Shown piece after piece: positions 54,000 through 64,000 of a DNA stretch of 64,000 bases (its first letter is position 1; each line of letters begins with the position of its first letter). This stretch comes from Agrypnia vestita (taxonomy: Eukaryota > Arthropoda > Insecta > Trichoptera > Phryganeidae), in the NCBI GenBank assembly GCA_016648135.1, contig JADDOH010000168.1, forward strand, positions 62,001 through 126,000, given 5' to 3'. The position numbers were made by a program, and so were the translations under genes. The notes under the pieces were generated by a model. The model did not search any database. It saw only the letters and a list, made by a program, of their open reading frames with translations, and was not told the DNA's origin.

Positions 54000-54260
54000 T
54001 TGTCTGAGCTGGACCACTCCGTCTAGGTGGGAGGCGACGTTAATAGGGACAGGTCCGCTGCCTCCTCGCCCGTCAGGCTTCGCCCATGGCACGCGTTAGT
54101 CCGACCGGTGATAATTAGACCATGTGCGGCTGACGAGCAGTCGCGGGTACCGTTGCACTTCTCCGCGGTTTAGTGCACACAGGTATTCGTGATAGTAAAC
54201 ATATTCTCGCGCTATACCGTGCCGGAACTTGACATCAGCGGGTGAAATTTTAATCAAATT
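54000..54260. other. Unassigned GC-rich segment
   Basis: GGTGGGAGGCGACG, CTCCTCGCCCGTCAGGC and GACGAGCAGTCGCGGGTACC stand out against 30% GC flanks. No ORF with a recognisable domain on either strand. Followed at 54,474 by TATAAAAG without a well-spaced initiator. Could be a promoter region or an unknown repeat. Confidence 0.3.
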
Positions 54261-54544
54261 TATAACCTTTTAAGATGTTTTTTCAAAACATCGATATATG
54301 TGCACCTGGAGGTGAACGAAAATCCCGCAACTGTGGCTATTTCTCGGAGTGGTGATTAAATATCGGGCTGCCCAAAGGTGCATATTTCCAGTGAATCTGA
54401 CTGCCGGGGACTCCGCCTAGTAACAGCAAATAAACGGTGGTTCATTTATGCATCCCCACCGCTGCCGAAATAGTATAAAAGCTGTGCTCAGTATTGACGG
54501 TATACAACCTGTTACGCACGATACTCGTCTACTCGAATCTCGAT

Positions 54545-54605
54545 GCTCGCACGCACACACACATACTCTTATATAATAGAAAGAGAGAGAGAAAGAGAGA
54601 AAGTC
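54545..54605. repeat. CA and GA microsatellites
   Basis: GCACGCACACACACATACTC then AGAAAGAGAGAGAGAAAGAG. Confidence 0.9.
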
Positions 54606-56182
54606 ACATGGAGAGGGCATAACGCTTTTTCCTTACGTGACGATTTCTAGCAGTCAACTCCTACCGCAGGCCGCGTTAAGGAACTCCGTTCCAATACTAC
54701 GAATTATGTAGTGTTAGATTTTTTCAAGTATTAAAATGCGCGCGTTAAAAGTAAAACAAATTTGTATACGTCTTCACCCAAATATAGTTTTTTGCTATAA
54801 AGATATTTTCTTCTTACGTCGACTATTTAATTTAATTACAGAAAAAATTAAAGACCTTCAAAATAGAATGTTAAGAAGACAAAAGTGAGCATACACGACA
54901 CCACCTTCTGTCCGAATAACGAATTATTCGAGTCGAGACTGGATGGATTTTATCGCGGAGGCATCGAAAAATTGTCAACAATAAAGGAGAATTATTCACT
55001 AATTAGTTGTATTTTTGTTGTGTCCTTTTTTTCATCTTCTTTCAACAATATGTTAAAACCGTTGATGTTGAAATCCAATCATTCATTAGTTTTACTACAT
55101 ACCAAAAGATCATCTTTGTGTGACTTTACATTATTGTCTTACAATGATATGTGATGATTAAATTGAGTGCAAAAATAATTAATAAGAAATATGAAAACTA
55201 AAATAATATTTTCTCATGTTGATATGCAAAAACATCACTTGTTACGCTTACAGTACTATTTTAATTACGAGAAAAAACTTTAAAATCTGATTATCTCAAA
55301 ATATATGTTTTTTTTAAAAATGATACTCTTGCACTTGTGATGCGGGACATTTTGGATAACAATAAAGAGACATATTCATTCATAATCATGCGCATAGAAA
55401 TTCAAGTGAACTGGACTAACACTAGAAAATATCATTAGCTGCATTCTGTGTATTTTCTCTCCAATGGCAGACAGCGAACCATCAATGCAGAGTACATCAG
55501 TGCTCAAATACGGATATATTCATCGTTCTAGGTATTTTATTGCACCTCCGATGGCGCGCTCAGCATGGCAGTCACGTGTGGCCACATCTGGTGTTATTTC
55601 AGGCTTTTTCAAAGGCTTCGTTTGTTTATTCCGTTGCCCATTGTTCATTAAATAAAGGAGGGGTTGCTTGTTGCTTCACTGCACCGGCGCCCGATAGTAA
55701 GCATCACCGATTTGAAAAAATAATGTCGGCCGTATTCTGAAATATAAATACGAGTCCCAACGCGACGCTGACAATTTTGCTGTAATTTTATATCAGGAAG
55801 CTGTGGGATTAGAAATTAATAAGAGCATAAGAAATATACTTATTTCATGTAATTTTAGTCGAAACGTGAGAGTTGTGTGGTTACGTTTGCGATAAGTAAT
55901 TCGGTAATCCGTTTGAAGCTCTGTCAGACCAGACCGCCTGTAAAAGAAGGTACCAAAGAAATCAATTTCCTTCCTCGCACAATACGAGTAATATCGGCCA
56001 GTGATTCGATTCCTTTTTGGATGGGAAAACCGTGTGAGGAAATCAAAGAGAAGTTGCGGTGGTTTATAAGGATTGGCTTATCCGAAAATGAGGTAGTCAT
56101 CGCCGAAACAGACGCCTATTTTGTTTGCTACAAGTTCGAAAAATCATATTTTTTCATCGTTTAAATACGTGCCGATAGGTCG
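54606..56182. other. No recognised gene
   Basis: ORFs of 89, 63-66 and 95 codons (54,885-55,154; 55,464-55,740; 55,877-56,164; all plus) are somewhat less AT-rich than the flanks. None has a recognisable domain, signal peptide or repeat relation. The 95-codon ORF (VIRLKLCQTRPPVKEGTKEI) has fairly protein-like composition but no support beyond that. Confidence 0.35.
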
Positions 56183-56485
56183 TAAAAAGGGTCGCTCAGA
56201 TGGTTTATGATGTTGTGTGATGACGGATGAGGCCAGAATGGTGAGAAAGATATATAACGCACGTGTGGACGGCGACAAAAAGAAAGGGCGACCGCGAAAG
56301 ACGTGGTACGACAAGATTAATCACTGGATGATGGTCCCGTTAGAAGCCTCAACAACCTTCGAGCTTGCATGCGAAGACGTATAGATATGGATGAGGCGAG
56401 AGTTGTGTGTCTGGACAGAAGAGTGTGGCACTCTATCCTCTCTGCCTAGCTCCACGGGGATATGGCGTGATGGTAAGTTAAAAAC
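56183..56485 (+). pseudogene. LINE-alpha copy 4: reverse transcriptase C-terminal tail
   Basis: Across frames: KGSLRWF, then MTDEARMVRKIYNARVDGDK KKGRPRKTWYDKI, then LNNLRACMRRRIDMDEARVV CLDRRVWHSILSA and a stop. Ends ATGGCGTGATGGTAAGTTA, the same 3' terminus as copy 2 (TGGCGTGATGGTTAGTTA). More diverged in sequence from copies 1-3. Confidence 0.8.
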
Positions 56486-57792
56486 GTCAGAATATCTATA
56501 TCAAATAATTATTTGAAAGCATCCAAAAAATACTTGGTGCACACGAAGCAAAAAAGGTTATAAAAATATTGATTTTTAGTTTATTTTTTCCAAAATCCTT
56601 TTTTTTTCAACTTTTTTTTCAAAATAAAATATAATTTAAGAATTGAAATGATGTTTCGTTTTATTATGATTAGGTACTTTTAAAATAAGTAAAACTTGTA
56701 AAATCAAAGCTGGTGACTTTGGACACTGTCTTGACATTTCTTATTAAAAAACTTTAGTCAAATGTCTATGTTGTGGATGAGGATTTGTTTGAGAAGAGAT
56801 GTTGAGAAATTACAAAAAATAAATTATTTTCATCCCTTACCGAGCACTTGTCATACACCCCTCGTACACTTTCTATCAAACACTAATTGGAGATAATGTT
56901 AACAAAATTAAGAGTATTGTTTATCAACAAATACATTTAAAAATTAAATTCATCATTAATTAACATACTGCATGTGACACAGTACATCGCTTTTGTGTGG
57001 ATTGCGCGTGCTCCAAGTTCAACGCCGTGTATCGTGCGACATGTGACGGACCTCGGCGCGACCGAATATTGTCCGTGATAAACACGTACTACACGCTCGA
57101 ACGACCGTCAATCTAGTCTGTTAATTTCGCGTTTGAACTGAGCCTGTGCCATGAATAATACATCTAAGCGTTTCTGGATGATATCTCGTTATAGAGATTA
57201 TATAGTGATTAGTGACTATTTTGTATTTAATTTTTTTTTTTTTATAAATAAATAAAAAAATTATAAAAAAAATGAACACTGATTCTTCAATTCAATCGAA
57301 TATAAAATGAGGGGCATAAAAGGAAACGAGCAACATCCAACTTTTTTAAATGTTTTGAATGTAGTCACCGAGGAATACTAATTTAGAATGTACTGATAAT
57401 ATAATCCAAAATCATGTTTCCAAATCACTATTAAAACCAAATTTAGTACTGTGCTGTCAAAAGAAAAGGCAGCAATATCCATTTCAACCAATTAACCCCC
57501 AAGAATGTGTCACGTGACAAAATGGTCGCTTCTTCATTTGTATTTATCTTAGAAACCCTTCACTGGGATATTTCTGCCTATGCTTTTATACCCTGAAATC
57601 GCATGTTGCGTAAATCCCACTTATAGATTGAAAAACTACATCCTGGTTTCCCCTGCCGGATGTGAATATTGCATTTTTTCGGTATCTCGTAATTTTTCCT
57701 TTAAGGGATATTTGAGGTAAGCACGGATAATATTGTTCACTGTCCCTTACAACGCCAAGCCTTTATGTTCTCTTACTCATATGTAGTGTACT
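56486..57792. other. No recognised gene
   Basis: 56,980-57,150 is CpG-richer (GTGACGGACCTCGGCGCGAC) but carries no domain or repeat relation. Confidence 0.35.
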
Positions 57793-57895
57793 TTAAAAAA
57801 CAGTGATGCGAACACGGAACACGTGCCATCAATATTCTTACAATTATCAAGTTAAGCCAAACGCTTGTTCTGTGAAAAAGGACCAATAATAGTTT
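57793..57895 (-). repeat. SINE-A copy 4 (3' body only)
   Basis: Minus strand: AACAAGCGTTTGGCTTAACT, AGAATATTGATGGCACGTGT TCCGTGTTCGCATCACTG. The tRNA-like head is missing. Confidence 0.75.
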
Positions 57896-58149
57896 TATTA
57901 CTGTTATGTGGTGTCGTGCAGCGCATAGAAGCAAAAAATCTATGCAGTAGTAAAGATTCTGGGAAACATATTAATCTAAGCGTTAATGTAAATCCTAAGT
58001 AACAAAAGAAAAACAAAATAATATTTTGAAAATGGTTTACAACCTTGACTACATGACATCAACTGAATCAATCTACCAGACAACAAATCAACTCAACATA
58101 AATAATTTATCGAAGTTTGAAACCCTAATACTAACACACAAACTAGCAA

Positions 58150-58384
58150 ATGTGAATATAAAAGACAGGAACATCTAATTACAGAAAATACACGAAACAC
58201 ATCAACATCACACCAGAACATTAAAAAACTACTACATAACAAATGCCAAAACAAAAACTGAACAATCACGACTGTTTGCAATGTACTGAAACTATATAAT
58301 GACTTACCGCAACTAACAAAGCAACTGAATATTCATAAATATAAAAAAGAAGTGAAAAACGTACTGAGACGTACACAGATGTAG
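58150..58384 (+). pseudogene. LINE-delta copy 2: ORF2 C-terminus
   Basis: HTRTLKNYYITNAKTKTEQS RLFAMY, a stop/frameshift, then LKLYNDLPQLTKQLNIHKYK KEVKNVLRRTQM and a stop at 58,382. Aligns residue by residue with 39,343-39,611. Confidence 0.7.
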
Positions 58385-59324
58385 GCAACTAACCTAAAAA
58401 AGAAATGACAAACATAATTACAAATAAGAATATAATTTCAAATAATTTTTTTTTTTTATCCAAATTTTGATATACGTACAAGAAAATGAAATTTTCATAG
58501 ACCCCTCGGGTCTCTCATATTTTTTTCTAAAAAAAAAAAAATTATTCTTATCTTGTGAAAAGTATGATTTAAAATTCTTATCGAATAGTTTTTATTTTCG
58601 ACTCTTTCTGTATACAACTTATAGCAATGCTTCACATATTTTACTTGTTTGCGCGCATCAAATTTGTTTCAATCTGTAAGAAAGACGTACTGGACTAAAT
58701 ATTTTTCCCTTGAAGCTATTACATCTACGTCGAGTTTTATGTGGTTGGCAAGTATTTTTTTCGTAACACAGCGTGTTTCTTCAAAAGGTACGTACATTTT
58801 TCGATTCGTTAAAGTATAATTTCATCCTGTAGTTAATCAGATGAGTTGAAAACATTTTTAATATATCTAAATCGGAAACAGTGAAGTTTTTGGCGATTAC
58901 ACTTGGCCACTGCCGTGACAAGAATTCGTTAAATCTGTCGGTTTTCTATAATTTACTTTATATGGTGCGCCCTACGAAGTTTCACATAGTAGTCGTAGGA
59001 GGATTATTATAATTGTATTTGCCTGGGGAACTAAAACTCCTCGGCCCGGCCCTGTCAGTATGTTGGGTGAAGCGAGCGCTTTGCTTCACATCCAACTTTC
59101 CACTTCATACACTTTTAACGCTTGGGTGCATTATTGGCATAAGCAGTAACCTTCCTAGGTACAGTTCCGGCGTAAAATAAACATGACAATGCCGTCTCTA
59201 CTATTTTTTCATTTGTCTCGTAAATTTTCGTGATATAAATTCACTCTCAAATTTAAACAATGTCGTTAAATGAGAAAAAAGCTCAAAATGAAATAAACTC
59301 ACTCACAACCATCGGGTAGGTATT
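58385..59324. other. AT-rich stretch, nothing recognised
   Basis: Short GC-richer spot at 59,040-59,060. No recognisable feature. Confidence 0.35.
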
Positions 59325-59475
59325 GATAATATAGTGTTTTCTGGGGTATTATGCCGTGTTTTTACGACCTTTCCATCATCAGGGCTTGCAATATCGTTTC
59401 GAAAGAGGGTGAAACGTTGTCAAACACAAACCAGAAGATTCTGAATACCCGTGAAAATTTAAAAACATTCATAGG
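59325..59475 (+). repeat. Dispersed repeat family C, copy 3
   Basis: TTTCTGGGGTATTATGCCGT GTTTTTACGACC, then CATCATCAGGGC (inverse of GCCCTGATGATG) and ACAAACCAGAAGATTCTGAA. The core is inverted relative to the 30,140 copy. Confidence 0.6.
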
Positions 59476-59789
59476 TTTTGGTAATTTTTTGGATTAAGGG
59501 TTTAAATCGGGTTATCTTTTGAAATAGTATTGTTTTATAAATAGGTCCAATTCATCGAATGCCCTTTGTTGAATTATTACAACATTATTTTGTGGGTCTT
59601 GTCCATTAATATTTTCCTAACATACTGAAGTAGCGTATATCAGAAATCAAATTTCAAAATACCGTTTATCATTCAATTCATACTAATTTTATGAATGGCC
59701 TTTATTTATAAGACGTAGTGATCATTTGTAAGGTGCCTAAAGAAAATATAAAACTAAAATAAATGGTCTTGTATCTAACTATTTTTTTT

Positions 59790-59935
59790 TAAATAGAGAT
59801 ATTAAATAGAATATTGATACGAACACGGAATGCGTGTCACATCAATATTCTTACTATTTTCAAAATAAGCTTAACGCTTGTGCTATGATATAAGGACTAA
59901 CTTGCTGGTTGTCCTGGAGGAACTTAGGTCAACAT
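59790..59935 (-). repeat. SINE-A copy 5
   Basis: Minus strand: CCAGCAAGTTAGTCCTTATA, GCACAAGCGTTAAGCTTATT, AGTAAGAATATTGATGTGAC and TTCCGTGTTCGTATC. The tRNA-like head is largely lost. Confidence 0.8.
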
Positions 59936-60969
59936 TGATCATCGATTTAATTGTCAGATTGTTTTCGCCAAATTTTCAGTAATGAAGCCTTAAAATATTC
60001 TAATTTTCCGCTTTTTACATAGGTAGACATTGTAATGTTTAAAAGTTTGTTTAAAAGATGTTTAAACGTATATTTTTAATATGTAGTCTTTCTTATGTTT
60101 GTGTTTTATTTCTTATGAGCAATATTTAAAATTTTATTTCTAAGATGTAGTCTTTTCTAATGTTTCAACTTAAAAAAAACTAGATACATGTGTTTGCTTC
60201 AGAACAGACCTTGTCTAGTGAAGCAACTATCTTTATTTGTATGTATAAACTCATACGAAATAAATAAATAAAAATAAATTCTAATATTTGTTTAAAGTCT
60301 ATTTTTTATATTCCCCCCTAATTTTCCACAAGATGTCCACGAGACGTCTATGGGTGTAAGACCATTGCTGTATTTTCAATAATACCAATTATTATGTTGC
60401 TTTGACTTCCTGTGTGTTAGGCTAACAAAGGTTTTTCAAAGACCGTTGAATAAATTATGCAAGAAACATTTTTGCTGCTGATTCAAATCGGGAGTACCTA
60501 CCTATTCCCAGTGCTTCATTTCAGATCGTCACAGCACCCATTGCTTATAAAAACATTTTTTACAACGAATTACAAAATGCCGATCAAATGTCATATAAAA
60601 TAAACGCATTAGAGCAACAAATTAGAGTATCTAGTCTCTGCAGCAAATAAATAACAATAATTTTGAAGATAATTATAAAAGTTGTATCATAGAAAATGTG
60701 TAGTGGATTAAAAAGCCCTATTTAAAAAAATCTCAAAAAACTGAACATAGTTTGTTAGCTCTAATATTATATCAATGTAACATTTAGTACGGGTATAAAA
60801 ATATACCCAGATCTAACCGGAACAATACGAATTTCTAAAAATAACCCATCATTTTAATTTCTATTCTCTGAATGTTTTTGAATCGTGGGGGGGGGGAATT
60901 CTATAAAATGTTTTGATTGTAATAATCTATAATCTATTCTGACGAATGTAATAATTAATTTTTCACCTA
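59936..60969. other. AT-rich; possible LINE tail and a G10 run
   Basis: AACAGACCTTGTCTAGTGAA and AAATAAATAAATAAAAATAA at 60,208-60,280 resemble a retroposon 3' tail. A run of ten G lies at 60,887-60,896. Confidence 0.4.
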
Positions 60970-61240
60970 TAACGTTAGCGAAAATATGTGTTAAGTAACG
61001 ACATCTAGCGGAAATATTTTGAACCTTTCACAATTCAAATGCAGTTGAAATCTTTTTGGTTGATTTCTCAGCTTAAACGTTTTTAATGTTAGTCGTCAGA
61101 TGTCGCTAAAATAAGTGTGAAACCTATAAAATTGCTGAACAAAAGAAAACACTAATTTCACCAATAAATAATTTGTCTTCCAATTTCTATCATTCAAATG
61201 TTTTTTTATGTATAATTTATCAATTCGTTAAACAGTGCAA
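60970..61240 (+). repeat. Family U unit 1 (blocks A and B)
   Basis: Block A: AACGTTAGCGAAAATATGTG, AACGACATCTAGCGGAAATA, CAAATGCAGTTGAAAT, GTCGTCAGATGTCGCTAAA. Block B: CACTAATTTCACCAATAAAT AATTTGTCTTCCAATTTC. Block A recurs at 62,137 with an insertion; block B recurs at 63,633. Confidence 0.75.
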
Positions 61241-61604
61241 TTTTAAATTTACCCCGTAGTGTTGATTTGGTGCAGATATGCGGTTTAATACTCAACTGAA
61301 AACATTTTACACATTTTTGCTAGATGTCAGGCAAATACACATAATCGTGAAAGATATTACATAGAAAAAAAAAATTAATGTGCGGGCCGTCAGCAAAAAT
61401 ACACCGGAAAATTCTATGTTGCGATGAAATAAAATGTAGTAAAGTATGTGCGAAGTATATTTTACAAAAATAAATTAAAATTTGCGTATCAAACCAATCA
61501 AATATTGTGACGAAGAAAATTATAAGTGATCACAATCATTATAAATTGTATAAAAGTACCTACGTGTCAAATTATCTAGTAATACAATACTGACAATTCT
61601 GAAT

Positions 61605-61810
61605 AAGTAACTAGGTACCTACCTATACGCGCTGGTAATTTCGATCACAATGGGCCTCGGAGGTAGGCAGCCAATACAATACGTAGGTAGGTAGGTACCT
61701 ACCTACCCGACCGGTTAAATATTTCAGTTTTTCCTTTCATAAACAAAAAATTACCTACCTACGCATTTTCGATGTAAAATATAGATTAGGTACCTACCTA
61801 GGTAGGTATA
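61605..61810. repeat. GTAGGTAC-rich low-complexity region
   Basis: Repeated GTAGGTAGGTAC and its complement, including self-complementary GGTAGGTACCTACC. Such tracts are common in some insect genomes, notably moths and aphids. Confidence 0.85.
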
Positions 61811-62136
61811 TCTACACAGGAAATTTCAATCCATTATTTTACGTTGTTCCTCTTCTAAGCAGATTGATTGTTCTCAAGGCAAATTTTTTTATGTGTAAGG
61901 ATAACATAATCTTCGTTAAACAAACGCATTTCAACATTTAAAAAAAATGCAAAATGAGTAAATTGTTATGACTTCAAAGAACATGAAATACGCACATTTA
62001 CAGGTATACGAAATAAAACGTTTAAACTGTAATAGGTTAAACACATGTATATCTTTTCTGGCGAATGTAGGAGAGTTTAATCAACACCACTATCTAGGTG
62101 GTGTTGGTTTAATTCACTTCTCATCACTGTAAAACT
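61811..62136. other. AT-rich; small hairpin
   Basis: AACACCACTATCTAGGTGGTGTT hairpin arms AACACCAC / GTGGTGTT at 62,083-62,105. Nothing else is recognised. Confidence 0.45.
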
Positions 62137-63460
62137 ATAACGTTAGTGAAAATGTGTGTTTAGTAACGACATCTGGCGGAAATATATCGAACTTTTTACA
62201 ATTCAAATGCAGTTGAAATTAGGGATGGGTCGTCGACGTATTTACCGTCGACGAAACGAGACCGTCCACGTCTATCCATCGACGAGACGATCAACTAGTT
62301 GAATTCGTCAACTAGTTGACGCGTCAACTTCGTTACGCGGACGTCGCGGACGTTCTATCTAAACATCGGGACGATGGTCAACTGTCTACGGTTCGGCGCG
62401 ACGCTGCTCGACGGCTTTTTTTATTACGTTAATTTTTAAAATTTAAAGAAGTTCGTAGGAATATAGTTTCGGGGAAAGTAAAACCGCTACTTGTACTTAT
62501 ATGTAAAAAGAAATATTTTATTATTTATTTGTTTACGCACATTATATCTTTTACATAATGTTTTATATACTTCTTTCTATATATAATAAAGAAAGAAGTA
62601 GGTATACACAACAATATCAAGTGTAAGCAGTAAAATATTAGTTCAATAAAAAATAAAATAATTAAACAGAATTGTTTTATTTTATACAGCGCAAAAATCA
62701 CCGAAACGTCGCACGTGCACATCGCACAAATCAAGTAAAAAATAATAGATAATAGCTTATTAAGCCTATCTCGCCCTACGCATGCATTCAAATTTCAAGT
62801 CTGTGTCATAGTTCATGTACACAAATCTGCACTCTGTGGTCTACAAGTCGACAGCGAGAGATGAGAGAGAAATAAACGGAGACGTTTTGTCTTGCTCTCA
62901 CTCGTTGCTTTGCATTACGTTGAATCTCGAATCGTCCACCGACCACGGCGTCCGCCGTCCACCGTCTACGAATTCCACTAGTCCATGCGATGAACGTAAA
63001 CCGTCGACGCGTCGATGCAACGTCAACGGTTGATTTCAACTAGTCCGTCCATTCAACGCCCATCCCTAGTTGAAATCTTCTAGGTATATTTTTCGGCTTA
63101 AACGTTCTTAGATTTAATCGTCAGATGTCGTTAATAATAAACTATAGAATGCTAATTAAATTTCCCGCACAGGTGTATTAACTGGTGATTTTTCACCAGT
63201 TAAACACTACTTTAGGAGAATTAATAAATTTATTTGAGAAGAACATTACACAGCGGAAATCCGAAACACAGTGATTGGGCTTCCGCGCGTTCTTAGTACT
63301 TATACTTTAAATCCTTTGTTTCTCAAATCATACAAGCGAGGATCTGTTATAGTGTTAATGTAAACAGATTTACGTGTTCATTGCCCTGAAGGGATGAAGT
63401 CGTCTCCTCATCTTCAGTTCAAGTGCTTCAACCTTAGGATAAGGTACTAACAAGGTAAGA
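62137..63460 (+). repeat. Family U unit 2 (blocks A and C), interrupted
   Basis: Block A is split by the hAT-like insertion at 62,220-63,068 and resumes at 63,077 through TCGTCAGATGTCGTTAATA. Block C follows: CCGCACAGGTGTATTAACTG, CAGTTAAACAC, AAATTTATTTGAGAAGAAC and GAAACACAGTGAT. A perfect hairpin, TAACTGGTGA / TTCACCAGTTA, lies at about 63,178-63,205. Confidence 0.75.
62220..63068. mobile_element. hAT-like non-autonomous transposon, 849 bp, with 8-bp target duplication
   Basis: Begins TAGGGATGGG and ends CCCATCCCTA. Both flanks are GTTGAAAT (62,212-62,219 and 63,069-63,076). The equivalent point in family U unit 1 (61,044-61,051) has a single GTTGAAAT, which gives the pre-insertion state. 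An 8-bp duplication and a short TAGGG-type TIR are hallmarks of the hAT superfamily. The subterminal regions are GC-rich and packed with CGTCGACG and CAACTAGTTGA words, likely transposase-binding repeats. The middle (62,450-62,790) is AT-rich and non-coding. No transposase is encoded; ORFs of 70-88 codons here have no domain. Confidence 0.93.
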
Positions 63461-63589
63461 ACTCGTAAATCCATTGACGTATTATAATCATTGCGTAAAT
63501 CTGTTCACATTTTAGTAGCATAACAAATCCCTTCGAAAGAAAAAATGCTTGTATGATTTTATATTTATAATATAAATAATTGGATAAAA

Positions 63590-64000
63590 GCAAAATATTA
63601 TAATGGTAGCGAAGATATGCTTAAAAAAGAAAATACTAATTTAACCAATAATCTAATTTATCTTCCAATTTTTATCTATAAAACGTTTTCTTTTTAATCA
63701 TATAATGTATACCTACATTTCGTTCTACTGAATTAAATTTTCCACACAGGTTTATCAGCATTTATGATGGTTTTACTTCAGTTAAACACTTCTATATAGT
63801 AAATTTATTTGAGAAGAACTTTATATAGCAGAAATCAGAAACACAGTGATGCATCTTAGACCCCTTCGTACTATTTATACTCTATTGCCTTTGTTCCCAA
63901 ATTAATATAAACACTTTGTTTCGAAGGGATTTTTATGATGTTAATATAAACAATTTAATGAGTTCATTGGCCTAAAGAGCTGGACAGGCAATAAATTCTA
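63590..64000 (+). repeat. Family U unit 3 (blocks B and C), runs off the window
   Basis: Block B at 63,633-63,700 (ACTAATTTAACCAATAATCT) and block C from 63,733 (CCACACAGGTTTATCAGCAT, CAGTTAAACAC, AAATTTATTTGAGAAGAAC, GAAACACAGTGATG). Block A is absent here. Confidence 0.7.

Noticed and set aside
54474..54492. Core promoter TATAAAA with initiator TCAGT
   Set aside because: Spacing from TATA to the putative initiator is about 16 bp, too short for a normal arthropod core promoter, and no other start site fits.
55877..56164. 95-codon ORF as a hypothetical gene
   Set aside because: Composition is protein-like but there is no domain, start context or splice evidence. It lies between repeats, so it is left unassigned.
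61605..61810. Interstitial telomeric repeat
   Set aside because: The words are GTAGGTAC, not TTAGG or another known insect telomere unit, and they are self-complementary low-complexity sequence.
62525..63039. Transposase ORF inside the hAT-like element
   Set aside because: Frames of 72-88 codons are antisense or AT-biased and show no RNase H-like or dimerisation motifs.

Overview
This is eukaryotic nuclear DNA, almost certainly from an insect. It is AT-rich, has no operons or long ORFs, and is built almost entirely from decayed transposable elements. The mariner with ends TTAGGTCCTTACATATGAAA, the endonuclease/RT LINE tails and the GTAGGTAC-rich stretch near 61.6-61.8 kb would suit a lepidopteran. 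That placement is inference, and other insect orders remain possible. I found no host protein-coding gene that I can defend; the window reads as intergenic or deep intronic sequence. Repeat family names below (LINE-alpha, SINE-A, family W and so on) are mine.

Layout. 0-12 kb: LINE-alpha fragments at 0.5 and 11 kb; ends of Penelope-like elements (PLEs) with hammerhead-like motifs at 2-3, 5.3, 7.1, 9.8 and 10.4 kb; a broken PLE GIY-YIG endonuclease at 10 kb; a SINE-A at 7.6 kb; a possible promoter/first exon at 8.2-8.5 kb. 12-25 kb: mostly featureless AT-rich DNA with a MITE remnant (14.5 kb), a palindrome (15.1 kb), PLE ends (16.6 and 20.5 kb), LINE-alpha (17.4 kb), SINE-B (18 kb) and family W (21.6 kb). 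25-40 kb: several LINE reverse-transcriptase tails, a hAT transposase fragment (28.5 kb), two copies of an inverted PLE composite (29.7 and 31.8 kb), SINE-A copies (30.5 and 34.5 kb), a tandem array plus MITE (35.2-35.5 kb), a 523-bp fold-back element (38.3 kb) and LINE-delta (39.4 kb). 40-54 kb: family W copies, a PLE C-terminus followed by a hammerhead-like motif (43.8-44.2 kb), LINE-epsilon (44.5 kb), SINE-B (49.5 kb) and a complete-ended mariner with a dead transposase (49,978-51,262). 54-64 kb: LINE-alpha and LINE-delta tails, two SINE-A copies, and a short array of related units, one interrupted by a precise 849-bp hAT-like insertion with an 8-bp target duplication.

The most interesting thread is the PLE material. 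At least six loci carry CTGANGA, one extra nucleotide, a hairpin and then GAAA; in the better copies two nucleotides and GT follow, and in most the bases just outside CTGA and just after the predicted cleavage site can pair. This has the order of a small type I hammerhead ribozyme. At 44 kb, and in weaker form at 10 kb, the motif lies just downstream of PLE endonuclease coding sequence on the same strand. At 5.3 and 10.4 kb it lies inside an inverted repeat.

Nothing here suggests genes acting together. The only coding pieces are broken transposase, reverse-transcriptase and endonuclease domains.
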